NCBI RefSeq assembly: GCF_028622095.1
Contig: NZ_CP115165.1
Location: 2,849,501-2,913,500, forward strand
Source: Deinococcus aquaticus
GTDB taxonomy: Bacteria; Deinococcota; Deinococci; Deinococcales; Deinococcaceae
Direction of reading: 5' to 3'
Length of the DNA: 64,000 bases
Shown here in pieces: positions 32,758-46,700 of the stretch. Made by a program: the position numbers and the translations under genes. Numbering within the stretch: the first letter of the stretch is position 1; each line of letters begins with the position of its first letter. The notes below the pieces were generated by a model. The model had not been told where the DNA came from. It did no database searches and saw only the letters and a list, made by a program, of their open reading frames with translations.

Positions 32758-32803
32758 GTGCGCCAGCAGAGGCCTTCGGCACTGACCTGGGGCCTCTGGC
32801 GCA
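32758..32803. terminator. Bidirectional hairpin between convergent nrnA and beta-lactamase-like genes
   Basis: TGCGCCAGCAGAGGCC pairs with GGCCTCTGGCGCA with one bulged base. It fills the 66-bp gap between two stop codons. Confidence 0.65.
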
Positions 32804-32818
32804 GTTCAGGGGGCTGTG

Positions 32819-34024
32819 TCAGGGAGCGGCGGGGCTGGCCCCCGCCGGCGTTTCAGGGGCGTCCAGCACCGCCTGAATGCCGGCGTTGATCCACGCGAAG
32901 GCGCGGCGGGTGTTCGGCATGGTGTACGTCTGCGCGGCGTTCCGCTGCATGAAGGCGTACACCAGATGCCGCCCGTCGGTGGTTTCCACGTATCCGCTGT
33001 ACGTCAGGAGCCGCCAGCCGTTCCCGCCCTTGCCGCCGAAGTACGCTGCGCCGCCCCGGTGCGTGAGCTTCAGCGCCGACTTTCCGTACCCGAGGGCCAT
33101 GACCTGCCGCTGCCACCGCTGCGACGTGCCGGACAGGCCGCTGCGCAGGAACTCGGAGGCCACCAGCGTCCCGAACTCGTACGGCGTACTGACGTTATGG
33201 GTGATCAGATCCAGCGCCGGGTCGTACCGGCGGTCGAAGTACTCGTCCAGGCGGCGTTGCAGGTAATCGGCGCGGTACGCGCGGGCGTCCGCGTCGATCA
33301 GCAGCGCCAGCCGCTCGCGGTCCCCGCCGGTCGCGGCCGCCCAGCGTCCCGTGCCGCTGAACGTGCGGGACAGTCCGGCCTGCATGACCCACCAGTCGCG
33401 CGTGGGCATGATCAGGCGCGTGCGGCACAGGCCCAGGTCGTCCGCGACGTTCTGCACGGCCGGTAAGCCCACGCGGCGGTGCAGGATGTCGGTGGCGGTG
33501 TTGTCGCTGTTGCGGATCATTCGTTCCGCCAGCGTGCGCACGCTGGAGCCGTCGAAGGGGTAACTGCCGAGGCTCTGATTGTCGCGCGTCACGTCGAAGC
33601 GCTCGGACGGTTTCAGCGTTCCGGCGTCCACGGCCCGCAGCACCGCCCACAGGACCGCCTGCTTGTAGGTACTGGCCAGCGGAAACGCGGAGTCCGGGTT
33701 GGTACCCACGGCCCGCAGGGGTTGCAGGGTCGCGGGGTCCACCTCGGCCACCCACAAGCCCAGCGTGCCCGTCAGCGGCAGCGGTGGCGGCGGGGCCTTC
33801 GGAACGGGCGGCGCGCCCAGCAGGCAGCCGTCAGCGCCACGCGCCGCGAGGTCCCCGAGTACCTGCGCCTGCGGGGGACTCACCTCGCGCCGCAGCGAGA
33901 TCACATCACCGGACTGGGTGGCCCCGGACTGAGCGGAATGGGAGCCGCCGTGCTGGCAGGCCGTCAGCAGCCCCGCCAGTGACAGCAGCGCCAGCAGGGT
34001 CAGGGTGGTGCCGAAGCGGCGCAC
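32819..34024 (-). CDS. Class A beta-lactamase-like serine hydrolase, lipoprotein
   Basis: A 401-residue lipoprotein (signal through LAGLLTAC, lipid Cys23) with the penicillin-binding fold. It has the SxxK motif S118-T-Y-K121 (FPLASTYKQ), the SDN motif S173-D-N175 and, instead of K-T/S-G, a KGG triad in GGKGGNGW. No convincing Glu166 region is visible. It may be a divergent beta-lactamase or a peptidoglycan-active hydrolase, so resistance should not be inferred from it alone. The start is GTG, 2 nt after the degV stop, so it is co-transcribed with degV. A longer frame upstream overlaps degV and is rejected. Confidence 0.82.
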   Translation of the reverse strand: MRRFGTTLTLLALLSLAGLLTACQHGGSHSAQSGATQSGDVISLRREVSPPQAQVLGDLAARGADGCLLGAPPVPKAPPPPLPLTGTLGLWVAEVDPATLQPLRAVGTNPDSAFPLASTYKQAVLWAVLRAVDAGTLKPSERFDVTRDNQSLGSYPFDGSSVRTLAERMIRNSDNTATDILHRRVGLPAVQNVADDLGLCRTRLIMPTRDWWVMQAGLSRTFSGTGRWAAATGGDRERLALLIDADARAYRADYLQRRLDEYFDRRYDPALDLITHNVSTPYEFGTLVASEFLRSGLSGTSQRWQRQVMALGYGKSALKLTHRGGAAYFGGKGGNGWRLLTYSGYVETTDGRHLVYAFMQRNAAQTYTMPNTRRAFAWINAGIQAVLDAPETPAGASPAAP

Positions 34025-34026
34025 CG

Positions 34027-34872
34027 TCAGGCGTGCAGGGGTTCCAGGGTCACACCCACCGTGCCGGGGCCGGCGTGCGTGGCGACCACAGCGCCGATCT
34101 GATGATCGCCCATGTCCTCGAAGGACACGCCGCTCAGGCCCGCGCGGACCTCCTTCACGAACTCCTCGCCGCCGGGCGTGCACATGATCGCCACGCGCGC
34201 CCCGCCGTGCTGCGCGGCGTACTTCTTCACGTAATCCACGATGTCCGACATGGCCTTCTTGTGCCCGCGCACGCGCCCGCCAGAATCCACGCGGCCATCC
34301 TTGACGACCAGAATGGGCTTGATGTTCAGCAGGCTCCCCAGCAGCGCCTGCCCGCCCCCGATGCGGCCGTTGATGCGCAGGAAGTCCAGGGTATCCACCG
34401 TGAAGCGGATATCCGCGACCTTCTGCAGCGCCTCCAGTCTCTCCACGATCTGCGGCACGCTCAGGCCCTGGTTCGCCAGTTCAGCGGCGCGCAGCACGCG
34501 CAGGCCCAGGCCCATGGTGACCGAGCGGCTGTCGAGCACCGTGACCTTCCCGCCGAACTCCTGCGCGGCCAGCCGGGCGCTGCCGACCGTGCCGGACATC
34601 TGCCCGCTGATGTGAATGCTCAGCACCTCATCCGCCGTTTTCAGCGCCTCGGTGTACGCCGCCGCGAACTCGGCCGGGCTGGGCTGCGAGGTGGAGGGCG
34701 TCTTCTTCCCGGCCTTCAGGCCCGCGAACAGGTCGCCGGGCGTGATCTCCAGGCCGTCTTTGTGCATCTTGCCGTCGAACAGCACGTACAGCGGCACGCT
34801 GGTCACACCCACCTGCGCGCACAGGGCGGCGTTCAGGTCACTCGTTGAATCCGTGACGATTGCAATGGTCAT
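34027..34872 (-). CDS. DegV family fatty acid-binding protein
   Basis: A 281-residue EDD-fold protein that binds fatty acids, usually feeding a fatty-acid kinase (FakB role). Typical segments are [12 protein letters not shown] at the N-terminus, [48 protein letters not shown] and a C-terminal [21 protein letters not shown] lies 6 nt before the ATG on this strand, so the transcript is probably leaderless. The beta-lactamase-like gene follows after 2 nt. FakA is not in the window. Confidence 0.92.
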   Translation of the reverse strand: MTIAIVTDSTSDLNAALCAQVGVTSVPLYVLFDGKMHKDGLEITPGDLFAGLKAGKKTPSTSQPSPAEFAAAYTEALKTADEVLSIHISGQMSGTVGSARLAAQEFGGKVTVLDSRSVTMGLGLRVLRAAELANQGLSVPQIVERLEALQKVADIRFTVDTLDFLRINGRIGGGQALLGSLLNIKPILVVKDGRVDSGGRVRGHKKAMSDIVDYVKKYAAQHGGARVAIMCTPGGEEFVKEVRAGLSGVSFEDMGDHQIGAVVATHAGPGTVGVTLEPLHA

Positions 34873-34951
34873 TCCCTGATACTAGCGTGACACACAATCA
34901 TTTTGCCCAGCATCCACGCCGCGCACCCCCACCCGGCACGAACCGCACCGG

Positions 34952-34989
34952 GAAGGGCGCGCCGAACACAGTGTTCCGGCGCGCCCTTC
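34952..34989 (-). terminator. Long hairpin after the Fe-S oxidoreductase gene
   Basis: GAAGGGCGCGCCGAACA pairs with TGTTCCGGCGCGCCCTTC (one bulge), the longest simple stem in the window. It starts 31 nt beyond the stop. There is no T-run. Confidence 0.65.
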
Positions 34990-35019
34990 TCCCTTTCATA
35001 GCCTCCGCAGAGGCCGCTG

Positions 35020-38340
<3,321 letters not shown>

Positions 38341-38587
38341 GGGGCAACTCCTTCAGGCAGGAAACGAGACGGGCGAAAACTTGTACCGAGTCAAAGTATG
38401 GGGAAAGTATAGGGGATGCCGGGCATCAGGGAATCACCCTCACCATACCCCCCCAGCCCGCCCCCGCGCCCGCCAGCGGCCCTCCCCCGGCCGGGCCGGC
38501 AGTACCACCGACCCCACCCCGAACATTCAAGGCCCGCCCGGCACCGCTCGCACCGTTCCAGGCGGCGCGGTGCGGTAGCGTGAACCC

Positions 38588-39613
38588 GTGAGTCTCACTG
38601 CGAACGAACTTCAGACGTACCTCAGCGCCCTCGTGACCGGCGACCTGAAACTCTCCACCATGATCTGGGGCCCCCCCGGCGTCGGCAAAAGCAGCGTCGT
38701 GGCGCAGGTCGCGCAGAGGCACGGCCTGGACTTCGTGGACGTCCGGCTCTCGCAGCTGGCCCCCACCGACCTGCGCGGCCTGCCTGTTCCCGAGGCCGAC
38801 GGGCAGGGCGGCGGCGTGTCCCGCTGGTACCCGCCGGAATTCCTGCCGCGCGGCGGGCAGGGCGTGCTGTTCCTCGACGAGGTGAACATGGCCCCCCCCA
38901 CCATGCAGGGCATGGCGCAGCAACTGATCCTCGACCGCCGGGTCGGCAGTTACGTGCTGCCCGACGGGTGGTTCGTGTGGGCCGCCGGGAACCGCAAGGA
39001 GGACCGCGCCAGCGTGTTCGACATGCCCGCCCCCCTCGCCAACCGCTTCCTGCACCTCACGGTCCGCCCGGACTTCGACTCGTGGCGCGCGTACGCCCTG
39101 GCGCGCGGCCTGCACGAGCACGTCATCGCGTTCCTGACCTTCCGGCCCGAACTGCTGTGGCGCCTGGACCCGCAGCAGCCCGCGTGGCCCAGCCCGCGCG
39201 CCTGGGAGATGGCCGCCCGCCTGCACCGCGCCGGACTGGACGCCACGCCCGCCATCGGGGACGCCGCCGGAGCGGAATTCAGCGCCTTCGTGCGTCTGTA
39301 CGAGCAGCTTCCGGACCTCGGCACCGTCCTGGAAGGCCGCGGCGCCGGCCTGCGCCTGCCGGACGAACCCAGCGTCCGCTACGCCGCCGTCGTCGGTCTG
39401 GCCGCCCGCGCGCAGAGCGCCGACGAGGCCCACCACGCCTTCACGTGGCTGGCCGACAACGCCGGACCCGAGTGGCTGCAACTGTACGTGGCGACCCTGG
39501 TCAGCAAATTCCAGGCCATCGGGCAACTGGCCGACCTGGCCGACCTGATCGGCCGCGACGAACGCCTCGCCACGCTCGTGCAGAGCACGCTGAGCCTCAC
39601 GGAAAGCGCGTGA
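38588..39613 (+). CDS. MoxR-type AAA+ ATPase
   Basis: A 341-residue AAA+ ATPase. Walker A is GPPGVGKS (28-35), Walker B VLFLDEVN (D97/E98), sensor 1 lies in WAAGNRKED and an arginine finger in PLANRF. MoxR ATPases act as chaperones that load or activate VWA-domain partners, and the partner gene follows directly (39693). The GTG start is supported by TAGCGT (38576-38581) 6 nt upstream, i.e. a leaderless transcript. The region after residue 200 is helical and specific to this subfamily. Confidence 0.9.
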   Translation: MSLTANELQTYLSALVTGDLKLSTMIWGPPGVGKSSVVAQVAQRHGLDFVDVRLSQLAPTDLRGLPVPEADGQGGGVSRWYPPEFLPRGGQGVLFLDEVNMAPPTMQGMAQQLILDRRVGSYVLPDGWFVWAAGNRKEDRASVFDMPAPLANRFLHLTVRPDFDSWRAYALARGLHEHVIAFLTFRPELLWRLDPQQPAWPSPRAWEMAARLHRAGLDATPAIGDAAGAEFSAFVRLYEQLPDLGTVLEGRGAGLRLPDEPSVRYAAVVGLAARAQSADEAHHAFTWLADNAGPEWLQLYVATLVSKFQAIGQLADLADLIGRDERLATLVQSTLSLTESA

Positions 39614-39620
39614 GGAGCGA

Positions 39621-39680
39621 GCAGAAGGCAGATGGCAGATGGCGAATGGTGCCTCTGGCCTTCTGCCATCTGCCATCTGC
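39621..39680. repeat. Long inverted repeat between moxR-like and VWA genes
   Basis: GCAGATGGCAGATGGC (39628-39643) pairs perfectly with GCCATCTGCCATCTGC (39665-39680). An overlapping alternative is GCAGAAGGC / GCCTTCTGC (39621-39629 / 39658-39666). It belongs to the same motif family as the metH 3' end and 54500 repeats. It fills the 79-bp gap of the operon. Confidence 0.85.
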
Positions 39681-39692
39681 GGCGGTCACACC

Positions 39693-40828
<1,136 letters not shown>

Positions 40829-40832
<4 letters not shown>

Positions 40833-41656
40833 ACGCGACCAGCCTCCCGGACGCCTTCCAGCGTGACCCGCACGCCGCGCCCGGCCCGGACAGCGTGTGG
40901 TTCGTATTCGACGGACACCGCCTGATCCTGACCGCGCAGGAGGGATTGCCCACCGGCCCCGCCGCGCCCTTTCCCGTGACCGACACGAGCGGCCTGGGCA
41001 GCCTGGACGGCCGGACCATGTTCACGGCGGCGCTGGACGGCGACCTGCCCGGCGGGTTCGTGAGTGTCCCGGTCCGCTCGGCGTTCGGAACGCTGGGCGA
41101 CACGCTGATGGGCGTGGCCGGGTACGCCTCGCAGATCCTGGAGTTTCACCGCACGCACCGCTACTGCGGACGCTGCGCGACGCCGATGCAGGACAGCGCG
41201 CACGAACGCTCCCGCGTATGCCCGAACTGCGGCCTGACCGCCTACCCGAGGGTCGCGCCGGTCGCGATGGTCCTCATCACGCGCGGGCACGGCCCGGACA
41301 CCGAGGTGCTGCTGGCGCGCGGCCCGAACTTCCCGCCCGGCATGTACTCCGCCATCGCCGGATTCGTGGAGCCCAGCGAAACCCTGGAGGTCGCCGCGCA
41401 CCGCGAGATTGCCGAGGAAGTCGGCGTGACCGTCACGGACCTGCAGTACGCGTTCAGTCAGCCGTGGCCGTTCCCGCACTCCCTGATGATCGGCTTCACC
41501 GCCCGCTACCAGGGAGGCGAGATCACCCCGCAACCCGGCGAGATCCAGGACGCCCGCTTCTTCCCGGTCACGGCGCTGCCTGGGCTGCCGCCCCGGGTCA
41601 GCATCGCCCGCGCCCTGATCGACCAGGCCGTGCAGAGGGCACTGGGTGATGGGTGA
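40829..41656 (+). CDS. nudC: NADH pyrophosphatase / NAD-decapping Nudix hydrolase NudC
   Basis: Hydrolyses NAD(H) and, in E. coli, removes NAD caps from RNA. The 275-residue protein has an N-terminal domain, a four-cysteine zinc ribbon (RYCGRCATPM and RVCPNCGLTAYPR), the Nudix box (GFVEPSETLEVAAHREIAEEVG, whose core is EVAAHREIAEEVGV) and the diagnostic SQPWPFPHSLM motif. The GTG start overlaps the VWA gene stop (GTGA), so it is coupled to the MoxR/VWA operon. The last codons (ALGDG) are formed by a TGATGGG repeat. Confidence 0.94.
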
Positions 41657-41755
41657 TGGGCGGCCGCGTGTGCGCGGCGTGACCGCCAGCCCCACCCCCT
41701 GGCCACTTCCCACTGCCCACACCCTCCTCCTTCCCCGCGTGGCATGATCGGGCGC

Positions 41756-43150
41756 ATGACGTTCTCCGACCTTGATCCGCGCACCCTGACGATCCTGGGG
41801 GTGGAGGGGGCGCTGGAGGCGGCGGCCAGTCCGCGCGCCACGGCTGACACCCTGTCCGGTCTCTCGGCGCATCCGGATTCACGGGTTCGTGCGCTGGTGG
41901 CGCGGCACCCGAACACCCCCACGGAGATTCTGGGGGCGCTGGCAGCGGCGTACCCGGCGGACGTGCTGGCGAACCCGGGGTTACCGCTGATGCGACTGGC
42001 ACGGCCGAACCTGCTGACGTCGTTCCCGGCGGACAGCGTGATCGCGCTGTTGAACGCGGAGGGGTCGCCCGCCTGGGTGCTGGACGCGGCCCTGCGGCAC
42101 GAGGATTACGCGGTGCGCACGGCACTGGCCGGCCGCGCGGACCTCAGTGAGGCGCGCGTGGCAGCGCTGGCCGCAGACGCCGGGTGGCAGATCCGGGAAG
42201 CCGTCGCGCGGCGTGAAACTCTGCCGGAACCGCTGGTGCGGCAACTGGCCGCCGATGACGATTACGACGTGCGCAAGGCCGTCGCGGCGCGGGCCGACCT
42301 GCCGGGCGACGCGCTGCGGGAACTGGTCACCGACTCGCACGGACTGGTGCGGGCCGGCGTGGCACGGCGACTGGACCTGCCGCTGGACTGCGCGCTGACG
42401 CTCGGCACGGACGGCGATCCGGACGTCCTGGCCACCCTGGCCCGCCGCGTGGACCTGCCGCGCAGCGTGCGTGAGTGGCTGGCCACCAGCGAGCACGCCG
42501 TGGTGCGCGCCGCCGCCCTGCAAGGCTGGACGGTCCCGGCCGCGTGGCTGGAACGCGCCGAACTGGACGCCGACCCGGACGTGCGCGCCGCCCTGGCCCG
42601 CCGACCCGACACGTCCCCCGACACGCTGATCCGACTGGCCGCCGACGAGACGGAAACCGTGCGCCGCGCCGTGCTGGAACGCAACGACCTGCCCGACAAA
42701 GCCGTCCTGACGCTGGCCCGCGCGCCCGAACAGGACATCCGCCTGCACGTCGCCAGCGCCGAGCACCTCAGCCCGGCCGTCCTGGCCGCCCTGATCGGCG
42801 ACCCGGACCCGAACGTGCGCACCGTGCTCGCCGTGCGGCCCGACCTGAGCGGCGACCTGCTGTCCCGGCTGGCCGCCGACCCGAACCCCGAGGTGCGCCG
42901 CGCCGTCGCGTACGCCCCCGCCACCAATGCGGACATCCTGACCCGACTGACCAGCGACCCGAACGCCGGAGTGCGCCGCGCCGCCGCGCACCACCCGAAC
43001 CTCCCGGACAGCACGCACGACACGCTGGCCGCCGACCCGGACGACGGCGTGCGCCTCGCCCTCGCCGGACGCACCGACCTCTCCCCCACCCTGCGCGAGC
43101 GCCTGCGCGCCGACCCGGACGCCAGCGTACGCGCCGAAGCTGGCGCATGA
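41756..43150 (+). CDS. Leucine-rich repeat variant (LRV) protein
   Basis: A 464-residue all-helical repeat protein made of about 16 units of roughly 23-24 residues. The consensus is L-x-x-L-A-x-D-x-x-x-x-V-R-x-A-V-A-x-R-x-D-L-P (for example DYDVRKAVAARADLP and NPEVRRAVAYAPA). LRV repeats form a right-handed solenoid, usually a protein-binding scaffold; the original LRV protein also carries an Fe-S cluster, but no cysteine cluster is seen here. CATGAT lies 7 nt before ATG 41756, favouring that start over ATG 41744. Copy 2 of the 132-bp repeat begins right after the stop. Confidence 0.85.
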   Translation: MTFSDLDPRTLTILGVEGALEAAASPRATADTLSGLSAHPDSRVRALVARHPNTPTEILGALAAAYPADVLANPGLPLMRLARPNLLTSFPADSVIALLNAEGSPAWVLDAALRHEDYAVRTALAGRADLSEARVAALAADAGWQIREAVARRETLPEPLVRQLAADDDYDVRKAVAARADLPGDALRELVTDSHGLVRAGVARRLDLPLDCALTLGTDGDPDVLATLARRVDLPRSVREWLATSEHAVVRAAALQGWTVPAAWLERAELDADPDVRAALARRPDTSPDTLIRLAADETETVRRAVLERNDLPDKAVLTLARAPEQDIRLHVASAEHLSPAVLAALIGDPDPNVRTVLAVRPDLSGDLLSRLAADPNPEVRRAVAYAPATNADILTRLTSDPNAGVRRAAAHHPNLPDSTHDTLAADPDDGVRLALAGRTDLSPTLRERLRADPDASVRAEAGA

Positions 43151-43154
43151 CCAA

Positions 43155-43286
43155 GACGGATTCCGTCTGTTTCGTTAACACCCCGGAAGGGGCACCGGGT
43201 TGCCAACTCCACGCCCGGAATCCGTCTCCCTCCTACTCGCTCCGCTCGGATTGAATGGTTATGCAACCATCCAATCGGAGACCGTT
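43155..43286 (+). repeat. 132-bp interspersed repeat, copy 2
   Basis: Same layout as copy 1. The left hairpin is GTTxxCAxCCCGG / CCGGGTTGxxAAC and the right hairpin GATTGAATGGTT / AACCATCCAATC. It begins 5 nt after the LRV stop. Its right hairpin contains the ATG assigned to the next gene, so the repeat supplies the first ten or so codons. Confidence 0.85.
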
Positions 43287-43746
43287 TGACATCCGCCTCC
43301 CCCTGGGCGACGTGAAGTTCAGCGTGCGGGTCGGCATCCTCTGCACGCGCGGCGACACGCTCCTCACGAACACCGAGCCCGGCATCGGCTTTCACTACCT
43401 GCCCGGCGGGGCCGTCACCACCGGCGAGGACTCCGCCACCGCCGCCGCCCGCGAATGGACGGAAGAAACAGGCCTGCCCCCCGGCCCACTGCGACTGGTC
43501 GGCGTGGTCGAGAGCTTCTTCGGCCCCACCGAACGCCGCCAGCACGAGATCGGCTTCTACTACCACACGCCCGCCCCAGCGGAACTGCCGGACAGCCCAT
43601 TCACTGTGCAGGACAACCCCGGCGTGACCTGCCACTGGCTCCCACTGAACGACACCGAATCCACCCCGGTCTACCCGCTGGTCATCCGCGACCTGCTGGA
43701 CGTTCCACCCGGCGAAATCCGCCACATCGTCAACCACGAAGGGTAA
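43255..43746 (+). CDS. Nudix hydrolase
   Basis: A 163-residue protein with a perfect Nudix box (G-x5-E-x7-R-E-W-T-E-E-T-G-L in GAVTTGEDSATAAAREWTEETGL, core AAAREWTEETGL). The substrate is not predictable, but the family removes nucleoside-diphosphate-linked moieties. The ATG at 43255, and a second at 43261, both lie in the right hairpin of repeat copy 2. The conserved domain begins only at VKFSVRVGIL, where a GTG (43312) could be the ancestral start. The C-terminus runs 17 bp short of the uvrD stop, with no clear terminator between. Confidence 0.88.
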   Translation: MVMQPSNRRPFDIRLPLGDVKFSVRVGILCTRGDTLLTNTEPGIGFHYLPGGAVTTGEDSATAAAREWTEETGLPPGPLRLVGVVESFFGPTERRQHEIGFYYHTPAPAELPDSPFTVQDNPGVTCHWLPLNDTESTPVYPLVIRDLLDVPPGEIRHIVNHEG

Positions 43747-43762
43747 CGCCCCGGCCCGGCGT

Positions 43763-46700
43763 TCAGGCGGGTGAGAGGTTCGCGAATTTCACCAGGAGTT
43801 TTTTCGTTCCGGCGGTCGGGAAGTGCACCGTGACTTCCTGCCGGTCGCCGATGCCCGCGACGGCGAGGACCTGTCCCTCGCCGAATTTGGGGTGACGGAC
43901 GCGTTCGCCGCCCCGGTAGGCCATGCCGGCGGTGAGGGGGCTGGTGTTCTTGACAGCGCTGGCGGTGGGGACGGTGGGGCGGTAGGTTTTCCAGGTTTTG
44001 GCGCGGTAATCGACGACCTGTCCGTAGGGGTCGACGGTGTCGAAGCCGCCTTCGATTTCTTCGAGGAAGCGGCTGTCCTCGGCGGCGTTGGTTTTGCCGT
44101 ACTGCATGCGGTTCTCGGCGGCGGTCAGGAACAGGCGGTCCATGGCGCGGGTGATGCCGACGTAGAACAGGCGGCGTTCCTCCTCGATGCCGCCCGCCTC
44201 GGCGATGGCGCCCTTGCTGGGCAGCAGGCCTTCCTCGACGCCCACGATGAACACGACCGGGAATTCCAGGCCTTTGGCGTTGTGCATGGTCATGAGGGTG
44301 ACGGCGTCTTCGGGGGTGTCCTTGTTCTCCTGTTTGGTGCGCATGTCGTCCACGCTGGAGAGCAGGGCGGCGTCGTCGAGGAAGTCGCCGATGGTGCCCT
44401 GGTTCTCCTGTGACCATTCCTCGGCGGCGTTCACGAGTTCATCGAGGTTCTCGGCGCGGACCTGTCCTTCCGGGCCTTCCTGGCGGAGCAGGTCGAGGTA
44501 CCCGCTGGTTTCGATCACGTAGCGCAGGAACGGGCCGGGTTCGTAGTTGTCGGCGGCGTCGCTCATGGCGTGCATCAGCGCGGCGAAATCCACGGCTTTC
44601 TGCGCGCCACGGTCGAGGATGCCGTCCATGTCGGCGCGGGCGCAGGCTTCCAGCAGGCTGGTGCGGTGCGCGGCGGCCCAGTCGAGGAGTTTCGTGAGGG
44701 CGGTGTCGCCGATGCCGCGCCGGGGCCGCCCGATGATGCGGCGCAGGGCCACGTCGTCACTGGGGTTGATGGAGAGGCGGGCGTACGCGAGGATGTCGCG
44801 GATTTCCCGCCGGTCGTAGAAGCCCACACCGCCCACGATCTTCGCGGGGATCTGCACGCGGCGCAGGCTCTCCTCGATCACGCGGGACTGCGCGTTCGTG
44901 CGGTACAGCACGGCCATGTCCGTCAGCGGAAGGCCTTCCCGGGCGTGCAGGCGCGTGATCCACTCGGACACGAAGTCTCCCTCGGCGCGGTGGTCGGTGG
45001 CGCGGTGGAACACGACGGGCGGCCCGTCCTCCTTGACGGCTTTCAGGGTCTTGTCGAGGCGTTCGGCGTTGTTCTCGATCAGCCGGTTGGCAATGCCGAG
45101 CACGCGGGCGCTGCTGCGGTAGTTGTGCTCCAGCATGTAGACCTTCGCGTCGGCGTAGTCCTTCTGGAAATCGAGGATATTTTGTATGTCCGCGCCACGG
45201 AACTTGTAGATGCTGTTGTGGACGAGCAGGCCGCCCGCGAGGTACGTGTGGGTGGGGGTGACGGTCAGGTCGTACACGGGGCCGTCGTAGTGTTCCTGCG
45301 TGACCTGCGTGACGGCTGTTTCCTGGAGGCCGTGTGGGGTATCGGCCAGCAGGAGCATGCCGGGGTGCAGGTGTGACAGGGGCGTGAAGGCGTACATGGC
45401 ACCGCCGATGTGGGCTTTGCGTTGCAGTTCCAGGCCGCCGTCCTGCGCGATCTGGCGGGCCTCGGCCAGGGCCTGTGGGTAGTCCTTGCGGCTGAGTTCG
45501 AGGCGGTAGCCGCCGCGTCCGTTCGTGCGGACGGGATGCCCGGCGTCCGTGAGTTTCGCGGCGATGTCGGCGCGGTTGCTGCTCCACTGGATGCGGTGGT
45601 AGCCGACGCTGCCGTGCCGGTGGTCCTGGAACATGATGAGGTTCAAGCTCTGGCGGCGCACGCCGTTCTGCGGGCGGTGGTGCGGGAAGTCCGGGTGCAG
45701 GTGCAGGTCCGTCATCAGGCGGCGGGCGGCAGCGGGCGTGTCGATCTCGCGGAACAGGCGTTGCAGGTGATCGTCGCCCATGGCGAGGTTCCGGCCGACG
45801 CCGTGGAACAGCGCGGTGGGCAGGCCGTAGCGGGCGGCGTACAGCGCTTCCCAGTACGCGGCGTCGGCGCGGGTGTCGCAGACGCGCAGGACCCAGACCT
45901 TGTCTCCGTTTTCCTGGTTCAGGCGGACGCGGTAGCCGTAGTCGGTCTGCCCCTCGCTGTTCTGCCTCGCGCCGACAGTCAGACCCACGCGGTAGCCGCG
46001 GTCCTCGCGGTACATCAGGTACACGTACCACTGTCCCTGCATGGGCTGGTGCCGCGCGAGGACGATGTGGTGCGGCGTGCCGCGCAGCGTGTGCGCCTCA
46101 GTCTGCACGTTCCAGAGTGGTCCGCTGGAGTGACCGCGTTTGACGTGCGTGACCTGCGCGGGCAGGCGCGTGCCGGACGCGCCGACGCCGCACACGGTCT
46201 CTCCTTCTGCGATGGTTTCGATGGGGCGCGGTCCCTGTGGCGTGCCGATCAGGGTGCCGGGCGGCAGGCACTGGTCGGGGTCTCCGACGACCAGCAGGTT
46301 GCGGTCCCTGGAGGCGAGCAGGCGGGTCAGTTCGTACTGGGCTTTGTTGGTGTCCTGGTACTCGTCGACGTGAATGAACCGGGCGCGGTTCTGCACGGCG
46401 TTCAGGACGGCGGGGACTTCGCGGAACAGGCGGACGGTTTCGGTGATGAGGTCGCCGAAGTCGATGGCGTTCTGGGCTTTTTTGCGCGTTTCGTAGCGGC
46501 GGTAGGCTTCGGCAGCGGCTTCTCTGGGGATGCCGCTGAGGTAGGGTTCGTGGGCGCGGTCGAGGTCGGCGGGGGTCTGGAGGTTGCTTTTGGCGCGGTC
46601 GAGGATGCCGCGTAGCACGCGGGGGTTGGTGTCGGGGCCGATGCCGGGGAGGCTGCCCATGATGTCTTTGAGGACGTCGAGCTGGTCGTCGTCGTCGTAG

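Noticed and set aside
34025..34183. In-frame extension of the beta-lactamase-like gene into degV
   Set aside because: Arg-rich shadow of degV; the lipoprotein signal begins at GTG 34024.
43747..43762. Frameshift or broken gene between the Nudix and uvrD genes
   Set aside because: Both proteins have complete C-termini; the 16-bp gap is simply a short convergent junction.
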